A stretch of 64,000 bases of DNA from Gadus chalcogrammus (GCF_026213295.1 NC_079413.1:24755602-24819601), one strand, 5' to 3'. Counted from the first letter of the stretch, positions 1 to 12,515 are shown. The notes: generated by a model from the sequence alone, not told the origin. Made by a program: numbers and translations.

Positions 1-3000
1 TAGGGTTAGGGTTAGGGTTAGGGTTAGGGTTAGGGTTAGGGTTAGGGTTAGGGTTAGGGTTAGGGTTAGGGTTAGGGTTAGGGTTAGGGTTAGGGTTAGG
101 GTTAGGGTTAGGGTTAGGGTTAGGGTTAGGGTTAGGGTTAGGGTTAGGGTTAGGGTTAGGGTTAGGGTTAGGGTTAGGGTTAGGGTTAGGGTTAGGGTTA
201 GGGTTAGGGTTAGGGTTAGGGTTAGGGTTAGGGTTAGGGTTAGGGTTAGGGTTAGGGTTAGGGTTAGGGTTAGGGTTAGGGTTAGGGTTAGGGTTAGGGT
301 TAGGGTTAGGGTTAGGGTTAGGGTTAGGGTTAGGGTTAGGGTTAGGGTTAGGGTTAGGGTTAGGGTTAGGGTTAGGGTTAGGGTTAGGGTTAGGGTTAGG
401 GTTAGGGTTAGGGTTAGGGTTAGGGTTAGGGTTAGGGTTAGGGTTAGGGTTAGGGTTAGGGTTAGGGTTAGGGTTAGGGTTAGGGTTAGGGTTAGGGTTA
501 GGGTTAGGGTTAGGGTTAGGGTTAGGGTTAGGGTTAGGGTTAGGGTTAGGGTTAGGGTTAGGGTTAGGGTTAGGGTTAGGGTTAGGGTTAGGGTTAGGGT
601 TAGGGTTAGGGTTAGGGTTAGGGTTAGGGTTAGGGTTAGGGTTAGGGTTAGGGTTAGGGTTAGGGTTAGGGTTAGGGTTAGGGTTAGGGTTAGGGTTAGG
701 GTTAGGGTTAGGGTTAGGGTTAGGGTTAGGGTTAGGGTTAGGGTTAGGGTTAGGGTTAGGGTTAGGGTTAGGGTTAGGGTTAGGGTTAGGGTTAGGGTTA
801 GGGTTAGGGTTAGGGTTAGGGTTAGGGTTAGGGTTAGGGTTAGGGTTAGGGTTAGGGTTAGGGTTAGGGTTAGGGTTAGGGTTAGGGTTAGGGTTAGGGT
901 TAGGGTTAGGGTTAGGGTTAGGGTTAGGGTTAGGGTTAGGGTTAGGGTTAGGGTTAGGGTTAGGGTTAGGGTTAGGGTTAGGGTTAGGGTTAGGGTTAGG
1001 GTTAGGGTTAGGGTTAGGGTTAGGGTTAGGGTTAGGGTTAGGGTTAGGGTTAGGGTTAGGGTTAGGGTTAGGGTTAGGGTTAGGGTTAGGGTTAGGGTTA
1101 GGGTTAGGGTTAGGGTTAGGGTTAGGGTTAGGGTTAGGGTTAGGGTTAGGGTTAGGGTTAGGGTTAGGGTTAGGGTTAGGGTTAGGGTTAGGGTTAGGGT
1201 TAGGGTTAGGGTTAGGGTTAGGGTTAGGGTTAGGGTTAGGGTTAGGGTTAGGGTTAGGGTTAGGGTTAGGGTTAGGGTTAGGGTTAGGGTTAGGGTTAGG
1301 GTTAGGGTTAGGGTTAGGGTTAGGGTTAGGGTTAGGGTTAGGGTTAGGGTTAGGGTTAGGGTTAGGGTTAGGGTTAGGGTTAGGGTTAGGGTTAGGGTTA
1401 GGGTTAGGGTTAGGGTTAGGGTTAGGGTTAGGGTTAGGGTTAGGGTTAGGGTTAGGGTTAGGGTTAGGGTTAGGGTTAGGGTTAGGGTTAGGGTTAGGGT
1501 TAGGGTTAGGGTTAGGGTTAGGGTTAGGGTTAGGGTTAGGGTTAGGGTTAGGGTTAGGGTTAGGGTTAGTTAGGGTTAGGGTTAGGGTTAGGGTTAGGGT
1601 TAGGGTTAGGGTTAGGGTTAGGGTTAGGGTTAGGGTTAGGGTTAGGGTTAGGGTTAGGGTTAGGGTTAGGGTTAGGGTTAGGGTTAGGGTTAGGGTTAGG
1701 GTTAGGGTTAGGGTTAGGGTTAGGGTTAGGGTTAGGGTTAGGGTTAGGGTTAGGGTTAGGGTTAGGGTTAGGGTTAGGGTTAGGGTTAGGGTTAGGGTTA
1801 GGGTTAGGGTTAGGGTTAGGGTTAGGGTTAGGGTTAGGGTTAGGGTTAGGGTTAGGGTTAGGGTTAGGGTTAGGGTTAGGGTTAGGGTTAGGGTTAGGGT
1901 TAGGGTTAGGGTTAGGGTTAGGGTTAGGGTTAGGGTTAGGGTTAGGGTTAGGGTTAGGGTTAGGGTTAGGGTTAGGGTTAGGGTTAGGGTTAGGGTTAGG
2001 GTTAGGGTTAGGGTTAGGGTTAGGGTTAGGGTTAGGGTTAGGGTTAGGGTTAGGGTTAGGGTTAGGGTTAGGGTTAGGGTTAGGGTTAGGGTTAGGGTTA
2101 GGGTTAGGGTTAGGGTTAGGGTTAGGGTTAGGGTTAGGGTTAGGGTTAGGGTTAGGGTTAGGGTTAGGGTTAGGGTTAGGGTTAGGGTTAGGGTTAGGGT
2201 TAGGGTTAGGGTTAGGGTTAGGGTTAGGGTTAGGGTTAGGGTTAGGGTTAGGGTTAGGGTTAGGGTTAGGGTTAGGGTTAGGGTTAGGGTTAGGGTTAGG
2301 GTTAGGGTTAGGGTTAGGGTTAGGGTTAGGGTTAGGGTTAGGGTTAGGGTTAGGGTTAGGGTTAGGGTTAGGGTTAGGGTTAGGGTTAGGGTTAGGGTTA
2401 GGGTTAGGGTTAGGGTTAGGGTTAGGGTTAGGGTTAGGGTTAGGGTTAGGGTTAGGGTTAGGGTTAGGGTTAGGGTTAGGGTTAGGGTTAGGGTTAGGGT
2501 TAGGGTTAGGGTTAGGGTTAGGGTTAGGGTTAGGGTTAGGGTTAGGGTTAGGGTTAGGGTTAGGGTTAGGGTTAGGGTTAGGGTTAGGGTTAGGGTTAGG
2601 GTTAGGGTTAGGGTTAGGGTTAGGGTTAGGGTTAGGGTTAGGGTTAGGGTTAGGGTTAGGGTTAGGGTTAGGGTTAGGGTTAGGGTTAGGGTTAGGGTTA
2701 GGGTTAGGGTTAGGGTTAGGGTTAGGGTTAGGGTTAGGGTTAGGGTTAGGGTTAGGGTTAGGGTTAGGGTTAGGGTTAGGGTTAGGGTTAGGGTTAGGGT
2801 TAGGGTTAGGGTTAGGGTTAGGGTTAGGGTTAGGGTTAGGGTTAGGGTTAGGGTTAGGGTTAGGGTTAGGGTTAGGGTTAGGGTTAGGGTTAGGGTTAGG
2901 GTTAGGGTTAGGGTTAGGGTTAGGGTTAGGGTTAGGGTTAGGGTTAGGGTTAGGGTTAGGGTTAGGGTTAGGGTTAGGGTTAGGGTTAGGGTTAGGGTTA

Positions 3001-6000
3001 GGGTTAGGGTTAGGGTTAGGGTTAGGGTTAGGGTTAGGGTTAGGGTTAGGGTTAGGGTTAGGGTTAGGGTTAGGGTTAGGGTTAGGGTTAGGGTTAGGGT
3101 TAGGGTTAGGGTTAGGGTTAGGGTTAGGGTTAGGGTTAGGGTTAGGGTTAGGGTTAGGGTTAGGGTTAGGGTTAGGGTTAGGGTTAGGGTTAGGGTTAGG
3201 GTTAGGGTTAGGGTTAGGGTTAGGGTTAGGGTTAGGGTTAGGGTTAGGGTTAGGGTTAGGGTTAGGGTTAGGGTTAGGGTTAGGGTTAGGGTTAGGGTTA
3301 GGGTTAGGGTTAGGGTTAGGGTTAGGGTTAGGGTTAGGGTTAGGGTTAGGGTTAGGGTTAGGGTTAGGGTTAGGGTTAGGGTTAGGGTTAGGGTTAGGGT
3401 TAGGGTTAGGGTTAGGGTTAGGGTTAGGGTTAGGGTTAGGGTTAGGGTTAGGGTTAGGGTTAGGGTTAGGGTTAGGGTTAGGGTTAGGGTTAGGGTTAGG
3501 GTTAGGGTTAGGGTTAGGGTTAGGGTTAGGGTTAGGGTTAGGGTTAGGGTTAGGGTTAGGGTTAGGGTTAGGGTTAGGGTTAGGGTTAGGGTTAGGGTTA
3601 GGGTTAGGGTTAGGGTTAGGGTTAGGGTTAGGGTTAGGGTTAGGGTTAGGGTTAGGGTTAGGGTTAGGGTTAGGGTTAGGGTTAGGGTTAGGGTTAGGGT
3701 TAGGGTTAGGGTTAGGGTTAGGGTTAGGGTTAGGGTTAGGGTTAGGGTTAGGGTTAGGGTTAGGGTTAGGGTTAGGGTTAGGGTTAGGGTTAGGGTTAGG
3801 GTTAGGGTTAGGGTTAGGGTTAGGGTTAGGGTTAGGGTTAGGGTTAGGGTTAGGGTTAGGGTTAGGGTTAGGGTTAGGGTTAGGGTTAGGGTTAGGGTTA
3901 GGGTTAGGGTTAGGGTTAGGGTTAGGGTTAGGGTTAGGGTTAGGGTTAGGGTTAGGGTTAGGGTTAGGGTTAGGGTTAGGGTTAGGGTTAGGGTTAGGGT
4001 TAGGGTTAGGGTTAGGGTTAGGGTTAGGGTTAGGGTTAGGGTTAGGGTTAGGGTTAGGGTTAGGGTTAGGGTTAGGGTTAGGGTTAGGGTTAGGGTTAGG
4101 GTTAGGGTTAGGGTTAGGGTTAGGGTTAGGGTTAGGGTTAGGGTTAGGGTTAGGGTTAGGGTTAGGGTTAGGGTTAGGGTTAGGGTTAGGGTTAGGGTTA
4201 GGGTTAGGGTTAGGGTTAGGGTTAGGGTTAGGGTTAGGGTTAGGGTTAGGGTTAGGGTTAGGGTTAGGGTTAGGGTTAGGGTTAGGGTTAGGGTTAGGGT
4301 TAGGGTTAGGGTTAGGGTTAGGGTTAGGGTTAGGGTTAGGGTTAGGGTTAGGGTTAGGGTTAGGGTTAGGGTTAGGGTTAGGGTTAGGGTTAGGGTTAGG
4401 GTTAGGGTTAGGGTTAGGGTTAGGGTTAGGGTTAGGGTTAGGGTTAGGGTTAGGGTTAGGGTTAGGGTTAGGGTTAGGGTTAGGGTTAGGGTTAGGGTTA
4501 GGGTTAGGGTTAGGGTTAGGGTTAGGGTTAGGGTTAGGGTTAGGGTTAGGGTTAGGGTTAGGGTTAGGGTTAGGGTTAGGGTTAGGGTTAGGGTTAGGGT
4601 TAGGGTTAGGGTTAGGGTTAGGGTTAGGGTTAGGGTTAGGGTTAGGGTTAGGGTTAGGGTTAGGGTTAGGGTTAGGGTTAGGGTTAGGGTTAGGGTTAGG
4701 GTTAGGGTTAGGGTTAGGGTTAGGGTTAGGGTTAGGGTTAGGGTTAGGGTTAGGGTTAGGGTTAGGGTTAGGGTTAGGGTTAGGGTTAGGGTTAGGGTTA
4801 GGGTTAGGGTTAGGGTTAGGGTTAGGGTTAGGGTTAGGGTTAGGGTTAGGGTTAGGGTTAGGGTTAGGGTTAGGGTTAGGGTTAGGGTTAGGGTTAGGGT
4901 TAGGGTTAGGGTTAGGGTTAGGGTTAGGGTTAGGGTTAGGGTTAGGGTTAGGGTTAGGGTTAGGGTTAGGGTTAGGGTTAGGGTTAGGGTTAGGGTTAGG
5001 GTTAGGGTTAGGGTTAGGGTTAGGGTTAGGGTTAGGGTTAGGGTTAGGGTTAGGGTTAGGGTTAGGGTTAGGGTTAGGGTTAGGGTTAGGGTTAGGGTTA
5101 GGGTTAGGGTTAGGGTTAGGGTTAGGGTTAGGGTTAGGGTTAGGGTTAGGGTTAGGGTTAGGGTTAGGGTTAGGGTTAGGGTTAGGGTTAGGGTTAGGGT
5201 TAGGGTTAGGGTTAGGGTTAGGGTTAGGGTTAGGGTTAGGGTTAGGGTTAGGGTTAGGGTTAGGGTTAGGGTTAGGGTTAGGGTTAGGGTTAGGGTTAGG
5301 GTTAGGGTTAGGGTTAGGGTTAGGGTTAGGGTTAGGGTTAGGGTTAGGGTTAGGGTTAGGGTTAGGGTTAGGGTTAGGGTTAGGGTTAGGGTTAGGGTTA
5401 GGGTTAGGGTTAGGGTTAGGGTTAGGGTTAGGGTTAGGGTTAGGGTTAGGGTTAGGGTTAGGGTTAGGGTTAGGGTTAGGGTTAGGGTTAGGGTTAGGGT
5501 TAGGGTTAGGGTTAGGGTTAGGGTTAGGGTTAGGGTTAGGGTTAGGGTTAGGGTTAGGGTTAGGGTTAGGGTTAGGGTTAGGGTTAGGGTTAGGGTTAGG
5601 GTTAGGGTTAGGGTTAGGGTTAGGGTTAGGGTTAGGGTTAGGGTTAGGGTTAGGGTTAGGGTTAGGGTTAGGGTTAGGGTTAGGGTTAGGGTTAGGGTTA
5701 GGGTTAGGGTTAGGGTTAGGGTTAGGGTTAGGGTTAGGGTTAGGGTTAGGGTTAGGGTTAGGGTTAGGGTTAGGGTTAGGGTTAGGGTTAGGGTTAGGGT
5801 TAGGGTTAGGGTTAGGGTTAGGGTTAGGGTTAGGGTTAGGGTTAGGGTTAGGGTTAGGGTTAGGGTTAGGGTTAGGGTTAGGGTTAGGGTTAGGGTTAGG
5901 GTTAGGGTTAGGGTTAGGGTTAGGGTTAGGGTTAGGGTTAGGGTTAGGGTTAGGGTTAGGGTTAGGGTTAGGGTTAGGGTTAGGGTTAGGGTTAGGGTTA

Positions 6001-7440
6001 GGGTTAGGGTTAGGGTTAGGGTTAGGGTTAGGGTTAGGGTTAGGGTTAGGGTTAGGGTTAGGGTTAGGGTTAGGGTTAGGGTTAGGGTTAGGGTTAGGGT
6101 TAGGGTTAGGGTTAGGGTTAGGGTTAGGGTTAGGGTTAGGGTTAGGGTTAGGGTTAGGGTTAGGGTTAGGGTTAGGGTTAGGGTTAGGGTTAGGGTTAGG
6201 GTTAGGGTTAGGGTTAGGGTTAGGGTTAGGGTTAGGGTTAGGGTTAGGGTTAGGGTTAGGGTTAGGGTTAGGGTTAGGGTTAGGGTTAGGGTTAGGGTTA
6301 GGGTTAGGGTTAGGGTTAGGGTTAGGGTTAGGGTTAGGGTTAGGGTTAGGGTTAGGGTTAGGGTTAGGGTTAGGGTTAGGGTTAGGGTTAGGGTTAGGGT
6401 TAGGGTTAGGGTTAGGGTTAGGGTTAGGGTTAGGGTTAGGGTTAGGGTTAGGGTTAGGGTTAGGGTTAGGGTTAGGGTTAGGGTTAGGGTTAGGGTTAGG
6501 GTTAGGGTTAGGGTTAGGGTTAGGGTTAGGGTTAGGGTTAGGGTTAGGGTTAGGGTTAGGGTTAGGGTTAGGGTTAGGGTTAGGGTTAGGGTTAGGGTTA
6601 GGGTTAGGGTTAGGGTTAGGGTTAGGGTTAGGGTTAGGGTTAGGTTAGGGTTAGGGTTAGGGTTAGGGTTAGGGTTAGGGTTAGGGTTAGGGTTAGGGTT
6701 AGGGTTAGGGTTAGGGTTAGGGTTAGGGTTAGGGTTAGGGTTAGGGTTAGGGTTAGGGTTAGGGTTAGGGTTAGGGTTAGGGTTAGGGTTAGGGTTAGGG
6801 TTAGGGTTAGGGTTAGGGTTAGGGTTAGGGTTAGGGTTAGGGTTAGGGTTAGGGTTAGGGTTAGGGTTAGGGTTAGGGTTAGGGTTAGGGTTAGGGTTAG
6901 GGTTAGGGTTAGGGTTAGGGTTAGGGTTAGGGTTAGGGTTAGGGTTAGGGTTAGGGTTAGGGTTAGGGTTAGGGTTAGGGTTAGGGTTAGGGTTAGGGTT
7001 AGGGTTAGGGTTAGGGTTAGGGTTAGGGTTAGGGTTAGGGTTAGGGTTAGGGTTAGGGTTAGGGTTAGGGTTAGGGTTAGGGTTAGGGTTAGGGTTAGGG
7101 TTAGGGTTAGGGTTAGGGTTAGGGTTAGGGTTAGGGTTAGGGTTAGGGTTAGGGTTAGGGTTAGGGTTAGGGTTAGGGTTAGGGTTAGGGTTAGGGTTAG
7201 GGTTAGGGTTAGGGTTAGGGTTAGGGTTAGGGTTAGGGTTAGGGTTAGGGTTAGGGTTAGGGTTAGGGTTAGGGTTAGGGTTAGGGTTAGGGTTAGGGTT
7301 AGGGTTAGGGTTAGGGTTAGGGTTAGGGTTAGGGTTAGGGTTAGGGTTAGGGTTAGGGTTAGGGTTAGGGTTAGGGTTAGGGTTAGGGTTAGGGTTAGGG
7401 TTAGGGTTAGGGTTAGGGTTAGGGTTAGGGTTAGGGTTAG
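1..7440 (+). repeat. Long (TTAGGG)n telomeric array
   Basis: About 1,240 head-to-tail copies of the vertebrate telomere hexamer with the G-rich strand as the + strand. I see only two interruptions: a shortened unit (TTAG) near 1567-1570 and a 5-base unit (TTAGG) near 6641-6645. Such purity suggests a true telomere rather than an old interstitial array. A G-rich strand reading rightward from position 1 means that, if this were a chromosome's left end, the sequence would be inverted. The block ends at an assembly gap. Confidence 0.97.
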
Positions 7441-7540
7441 NNNNNNNNNNNNNNNNNNNNNNNNNNNNNNNNNNNNNNNNNNNNNNNNNNNNNNNNNNNN
7501 NNNNNNNNNNNNNNNNNNNNNNNNNNNNNNNNNNNNNNNN
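7441..7540. other. Assembly gap (100 N)
   Basis: Exactly 100 ambiguous bases, the conventional placeholder for a gap of unknown size. Linkage between the telomeric block and the repeat region to the right is therefore not proven by contiguous sequence. Confidence 0.99.
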
Positions 7541-7719
7541 TATAGAAAATGGGATTTTCATTTTTTTTTTTTTTTTTCTAAGTGTGGAGTCAAGAAAATT
7601 TGTTAGTAAAAAAATAAGTTCCCACAGAAAGTGTCTAGGAGCACGTTTTAGGCCATTTCGAGTCTTTTTTTTTTTAATGTGAAAATTCATTAATTTTTTT
7701 TTTTTTTTTTTTTTTTTAA

Positions 7720-7758
<39 letters not shown>

Positions 7759-8140
7759 TTTAAAATTCAAATTTGTTTGTTGTTGTTTTTCTAATTCGAA
7801 TTTTGAAAATTCATTCAATTTTTTTTTTTTTTTTTTTTTCAAGATGGCGCCGCCCATGGCTGCATTTCCCCCAAAACAGATTTCCCCCATTGACAATGCA
7901 TGGAGAGGCGGTTATTGCACTTACTTGGTTTGGTGAAGTTGTTATTGCACTTACTTGGTTTGGTGAAGTTGTCTGGTAGTCGATCGGGTAGTCTGTGTTG
8001 GCTCAAGTCATGTCATGACCCATTCACTGGGTCAAATTGTTTGGGTTATGGTTTCTTTTTTTTTTTTTTTTTTCTAACCCTTTTTTAGCTGGGCTCGGTC
8101 CGATCCTGAATCTGCAGGAATTATGTTTCTAACCCCTTCC
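7541..8140 (+). repeat. Subtelomeric unit 1, left part missing
   Basis: This is the right half of a short-type unit. It enters from the gap at the 'tatagaaaatggg' region, carries the poly-T tracts, the AAGATGGCGCC motif (about 7842), the twofold 30 bp duplication (about 7909-7968), and ends at CTTCCTAG fused to GGTTAGGG. No gene is supported. Confidence 0.9.
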
Positions 8141-8218
8141 TAGGGTTAGGGTTAGGGTTAGGGTTAGGGTTAGGGTTAGGGTTAGGGTTAGGGTTAGGGT
8201 TAGGGTTAGGGTTAGGTT
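8141..8218 (+). repeat. Interstitial telomeric array (representative)
   Basis: About 12 perfect TTAGGG units followed by one TTAGG, then the invariant unit start TTAAGAGCC. The same arrangement, 30-157 bp long, separates all later units and keeps the same strand orientation throughout the window. Confidence 0.97.
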
Positions 8219-8822
8219 AAGAGCCATCTACCACTTTTGAAAAACGGCATTTTTGAGCTAGTTCGAGAACCGAGTGGATCATGGGAATTCTTTTACCACC
8301 CAAGGATAGGTCTAGGCCCAGCGGACTTGCTTAAAAAATGTGGCGCCCCTGGCGTTTTTTTTGGGTACTGCAATTTCGATTTTAAGTTTAAAAGTGAAGC
8401 GTTTTTTTTTTTTTATTGGATCATGGGAATTCTGAATAGTGCCAGTGGTAGCCCTTGGTCCCTTCTACATCCCCTAGAAATTTGGAGCAATTTGGAGCCC
8501 CAAGTTTTAACATTGGACGACTTTTAAAATCGACCTCACGGGGGAAGGGGGTGGATCATGGGATCATGGTTGGGGTTGGGTGGTAGGATTTTATGAGGCC
8601 GACCTTTGTGCAAAATTTTGGCCACCTGGTGGCTTGTTTTGGTATAGAAAATGGGATTTTCATTTTTTTTTTTTTTTTTCTAAGTGTGGAGTCAAGAAAA
8701 TTTGTTAGTAAAAAAATAAGTTCCCACAGAAAGTGTCTAGGAGCACGTTTTAGGCCATTTCGAGTCTTTTTTTTTTTTTATGTGAAAATTCATTAATTTT
8801 TTTTTTTTTTTTTTTTTTTTAA

Positions 8823-8858
<36 letters not shown>

Positions 8859-9695
8859 AAATTTGAAAATTCAAATTTTGTTTGTTGTTGTTTTTCTAAT
8901 TCGAATTTTGAAAATTCATTCAATTTTTTTTTTTTTTTTTTTCAAGATGGCGCCGCCCATGGCTGCATTTCCCCCAAAACAGATTTCCCCCATTGACAAT
9001 GCATGGAGAGGCGGTTATTGCACTTACTTGGTTTGGTGAAGTTGTTATTGCACTTACTTGGTTTGGTGAAGTTGTCTGGTAGTCGATCGGGTAGTCTGTG
9101 TTGGCTCAAGTCATGTCATGACCCATTCACTGGGTCAAATTGTTTGGGTTATGGTTTCTTTTTTTTTTTTTTTTTTTTTCTAACCCTTTTTTAGCTGGGC
9201 TCGGTCCGATCCTGAATCTGCAGGAATTATGTTTCTAACCCCTTCCTAGGCCGAGAAAATAACTTAAAACCAATATTTTTTTTTTTTTTTTTTTTTTAAG
9301 GGTTAGGTTGAGTAGAGGGCACTCAACCATGTGCCGCTGCGCGGCACATGGGAGAGTGCCGAGAGAGTTAATCTTTTTTTTTTTTTTTTTTTAACCCTTT
9401 TTTAGCTGGGCTCGGTCCGATCCTGAATCTGCAGGAATTATGTTTCTAACCCCTTCCTAGGCCGAGAAAATAACTTAAAACCAATATTTTTTTTTTTTTT
9501 TTTTTTTTTTTAAGGGTTAGGTTGAGTAGAGGGCACTCAACCATGTGCCGCTGCGCGGCACATGGGAGAGTGCCGAGAGAGTTAATCTTTTTTTTTTTTT
9601 TTTTTAAACCCTTTTTTAGCTGGGCTCGGTCCGATCCTGAATCTGCAGGAATTAGGTTTCTAGCCCCTTCCTAGGCCGAGAAAATAACTTAAAAC

Positions 9696-9732
<37 letters not shown>

Positions 9733-9780
9733 GGTTAGGGTTAGGGAATAAGGCTAAAGGTTAAGGTTAGGGTTAGGTGG
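8219..9780 (+). repeat. Subtelomeric unit 2, long type (two hairpin modules)
   Basis: A full body in this order: AAGAGCCATC start, the GGATCATGGGAATTC segments, poly-T tracts, AAGATGGCGCC, a twofold 30 bp duplication, then two modules containing the GGCACTC/GAGTGCC hairpin (9318-9360 and 9532-9574). It ends with degenerate telomere-like sequence (GGGAATAAGGCTAAAGG) and GGTGG. ITS 9781-9847 follows. Reading frames here are poly-T artefacts. Confidence 0.95.
9318..9360. repeat. Hairpin, TGC-loop form (10 copies)
   Basis: Arms GGCACTC/GAGTGCC (7 bp), an AA/GA internal mismatch, then CCATGTGCCGC/GCGGCACATGG (11 bp) closing a TGC loop. Copies start at 9318, 9532, 12054, 12267, 14797, 15009, 17523, 17735, 31139 and 31350, always as pairs in long units. 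Confidence 0.9.
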
Positions 9781-9847
9781 TTAGGGTTAGGGTTAGGGTT
9801 AGGGTTAGGGTTAGGGTTAGGGTTAGGGTTAGGGTTAGGGTTAGGTT

Positions 9848-10451
9848 AAGAGCCATCTACCACTTTTGAAAAACGGCATTTTTGAGCTAGTTCGAGAACC
9901 GAGTGGATCATGGGAATTCTTTTACCACCCAAGGATAGGTCTAGGCCCAGCGGACTTGCTTAAAAAATGTGGCGCCCCTGGCGTTTTTTTTGGGTACTGC
10001 AATTTCGATTTTAAAGTTTAAAAGTGAAGCGTTTTTTTTTTTTATTGGATCATGGGAATTCTGAATAGTGCCAGTGGTAGCCCTTGGTCCCTTCTACATC
10101 CCCTAGAAATTTGGAGCAATTTGGAGCCCCAAGTTTTAACATTGGACGACTTTTAAAATCGACCTCACGGGGGAAGGGGGTGGATCATGGGATCATGGTT
10201 GGGGTTGGGTGGTAGGATTTTATGAGGCCGACCTTTGTGCAAAATTTTGGCCACCTGGTGGCTTGTTTTGGTATAGAAAATGGGATTTTCATTTTTTTTT
10301 TTTTTTTTTTCTAAGTGTGGAGTCAAGAAAATTTGTTAGTAAAAAAATAAGTTCCCACAGAAAGTGTCTAGGAGCACGTTTTAGGCCATTTCGAGTCTTT
10401 TTTTTTTAATGTGAAAATTCATTAATTTTTTTTTTTTTTTTTTTTTTTTAA

Positions 10452-10485
<34 letters not shown>

Positions 10486-10880
10486 GAAATTTGAAAATTC
10501 AAATTTTGTTTGTTGTTGTTTTTCTAATTCGAATTTTGAAAATTCATTCAATTTTTTTTTTTTTTTTTTTTTCAAGATGGCGCCGCCCATGGCTGCATTT
10601 CCCCCAAAACAGATTTCCCCCATTGACAATGCATGGAGAGGCGGTTATTGCACTTACTTGGTTTGGTGAAGTTGTTATTGCACTTACTTGGTTTGGTGAA
10701 GTTGTCTGGTAGTCGATCGGGTAGTCTGTGTTGGCTCAAGTCATGTCATGACCCATTCACTGGGTCAAATTGTTTGGGTTATGGTTTCTTTTTTTTTTTT
10801 TTTTTTTTTTCTAACCCTTTTTTAGCTGGGCTCGGTCCGATCCTGAATCTGCAGGAATTATGTTTCTAACCCCTTCCTAG
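9848..10880 (+). repeat. Subtelomeric unit 3, short type
   Basis: Same body as unit 2, but broken at CCTAG, where the long type continues CCGAGAAAATAAC. The break passes directly into GGTTAGGG. ITS 10881-10943 follows. Units 2 and 3 together form the 2.73 kb dimer. Confidence 0.95.
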
Positions 10881-10943
10881 GGTTAGGGTTAGGGTTAGGG
10901 TTAGGGTTAGGGTTAGGGTTAGGGTTAGGGTTAGGGTTAGGTT

Positions 10944-11520
10944 AAGAGCCATCTACCACTTTTGAAAAAACGGCATTTTTGAGCTAGTTCGAGAACCGAG
11001 TGGATCATGGGAATTCTTTTACCACCCAAGGATAGGTCTAGGCCCAGCGGACTTGCTTAAAAAATGTGGCGCCCCTGGCGTTTTTTTTTGGGTACTGCAA
11101 TTTCGATTTTAAAGTTTAAAAGTGAAGCGTTTTTTTTTTTTTATTGGATCATGGGAATTCTGAATAGTGCCAGTGGTAGCCCTTGGTCCCTTCTACATCC
11201 CCTAGAAATTTGGAGCAATTTGGAGCCCCAAGTTTTAACATTGGACGACTTTTAAAATCGACCTCACGGGGGAAGGGGGTGGATCATGGGATCATGGTTG
11301 GGGTTGGGTGGTAGGATTTTATGAGGCCGACCTTTGTGCAAAATTTTGGCCACCTGGTGGCTTGTTTTGGTATAGAAAATGGGATTTTCATTTTTTTTTT
11401 TTTTTTTTTCTAAGTGTGGAGTCAAGAAAATTTGTTAGTAAAAAAATAAGTTCCCACAGAAAGTGTCTAGGAGCACGTTTTAGGCCATTTCGAGTCTTTT
11501 TTTTTTTAATGTGAAAATTC

Positions 11521-11551
<31 letters not shown>

Positions 11552-11553
11552 AA

Positions 11554-11592
<39 letters not shown>

Positions 11593-12432
11593 AAATTTGA
11601 AAATTCAAATTTTGTTTGTTGTTGTTTTTCTAATTCGAATTTTGAAAATTCATTCAATTTTTTTTTTTTTTTTTTTTTTCAAGATGGCGCCGCCCATGGC
11701 TGCATTTCCCCCAAAACAGATTTCCCCCATTGACAATGCATGGAGAGGCGGTTATTGCACTTACTTGGTTTGGTGAAGTTGTTATTGCACTTACTTGGTT
11801 TGGTGAAGTTGTCTGGTAGTCGATCGGGTAGTCTGTGTTGGCTCAAGTCATGTCATGACCCATTCACTGGGTCAAATTGTTTGGGTTATGGTTTCTTTTT
11901 TTTTTTTTTTTTTTTCTAACCCTTTTTTAGCTGGGCTCGGTCCGATCCTGAATCTGCAGGAATTATGTTTCTAACCCCTTCCTAGGCCGAGAAAATAACT
12001 TAAAACCAATATTTTTTTTTTTTTTTTTTTTTTAAGGGTTAGGTTGAGTAGAGGGCACTCAACCATGTGCCGCTGCGCGGCACATGGGAGAGTGCCGAGA
12101 GAGTTAATCTTTTTTTTTTTTTTTTTTTAACCCTTTTTTAGCTGGGCTCGGTCCGATCCTGAATCTGCAGGAATTATGTTTCTAACCCCTTCCTAGGCCG
12201 AGAAAATAACTTAAAACCAATATTTTTTTTTTTTTTTTTTTTTTTTAAGGGTTAGGTTGAGTAGAGGGCACTCAACCATGTGCCGCTGCGCGGCACATGG
12301 GAGAGTGCCGAGAGAGTTAATCTTTTTTTTTTTTTTTTTTTTTAACCCTTTTTTAGCTGGGCTCGGTCCGATCCTGAATCTGCAGGAATTAGGTTTCTAG
12401 CCCCTTCCTAGGCCGAGAAAATAACTTAAAAC

Positions 12433-12467
<35 letters not shown>

Positions 12468-12515
12468 GGTTAGGGTTAGGGAATAAGGCTAAAGGTTAAG
12501 GTTAGGGTTAGGTGG
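10944..12515 (+). repeat. Subtelomeric unit 4, long type
   Basis: Near-identical to unit 2, with hairpins at 12054-12096 and 12267-12309 and the GGTGG end. Differences from unit 2 are mainly in poly-T lengths. ITS 12516-12582 follows. Confidence 0.95.

Noticed and set aside
7690..8527. Many 60-114 aa reading frames in the subtelomeric units, rich in Phe or Lys runs
   Set aside because: They arise from poly-T/poly-A tracts plus repeated flanks and occur on both strands of the same DNA. Their lengths change with tract length between copies, and none shows a domain or codon pattern.
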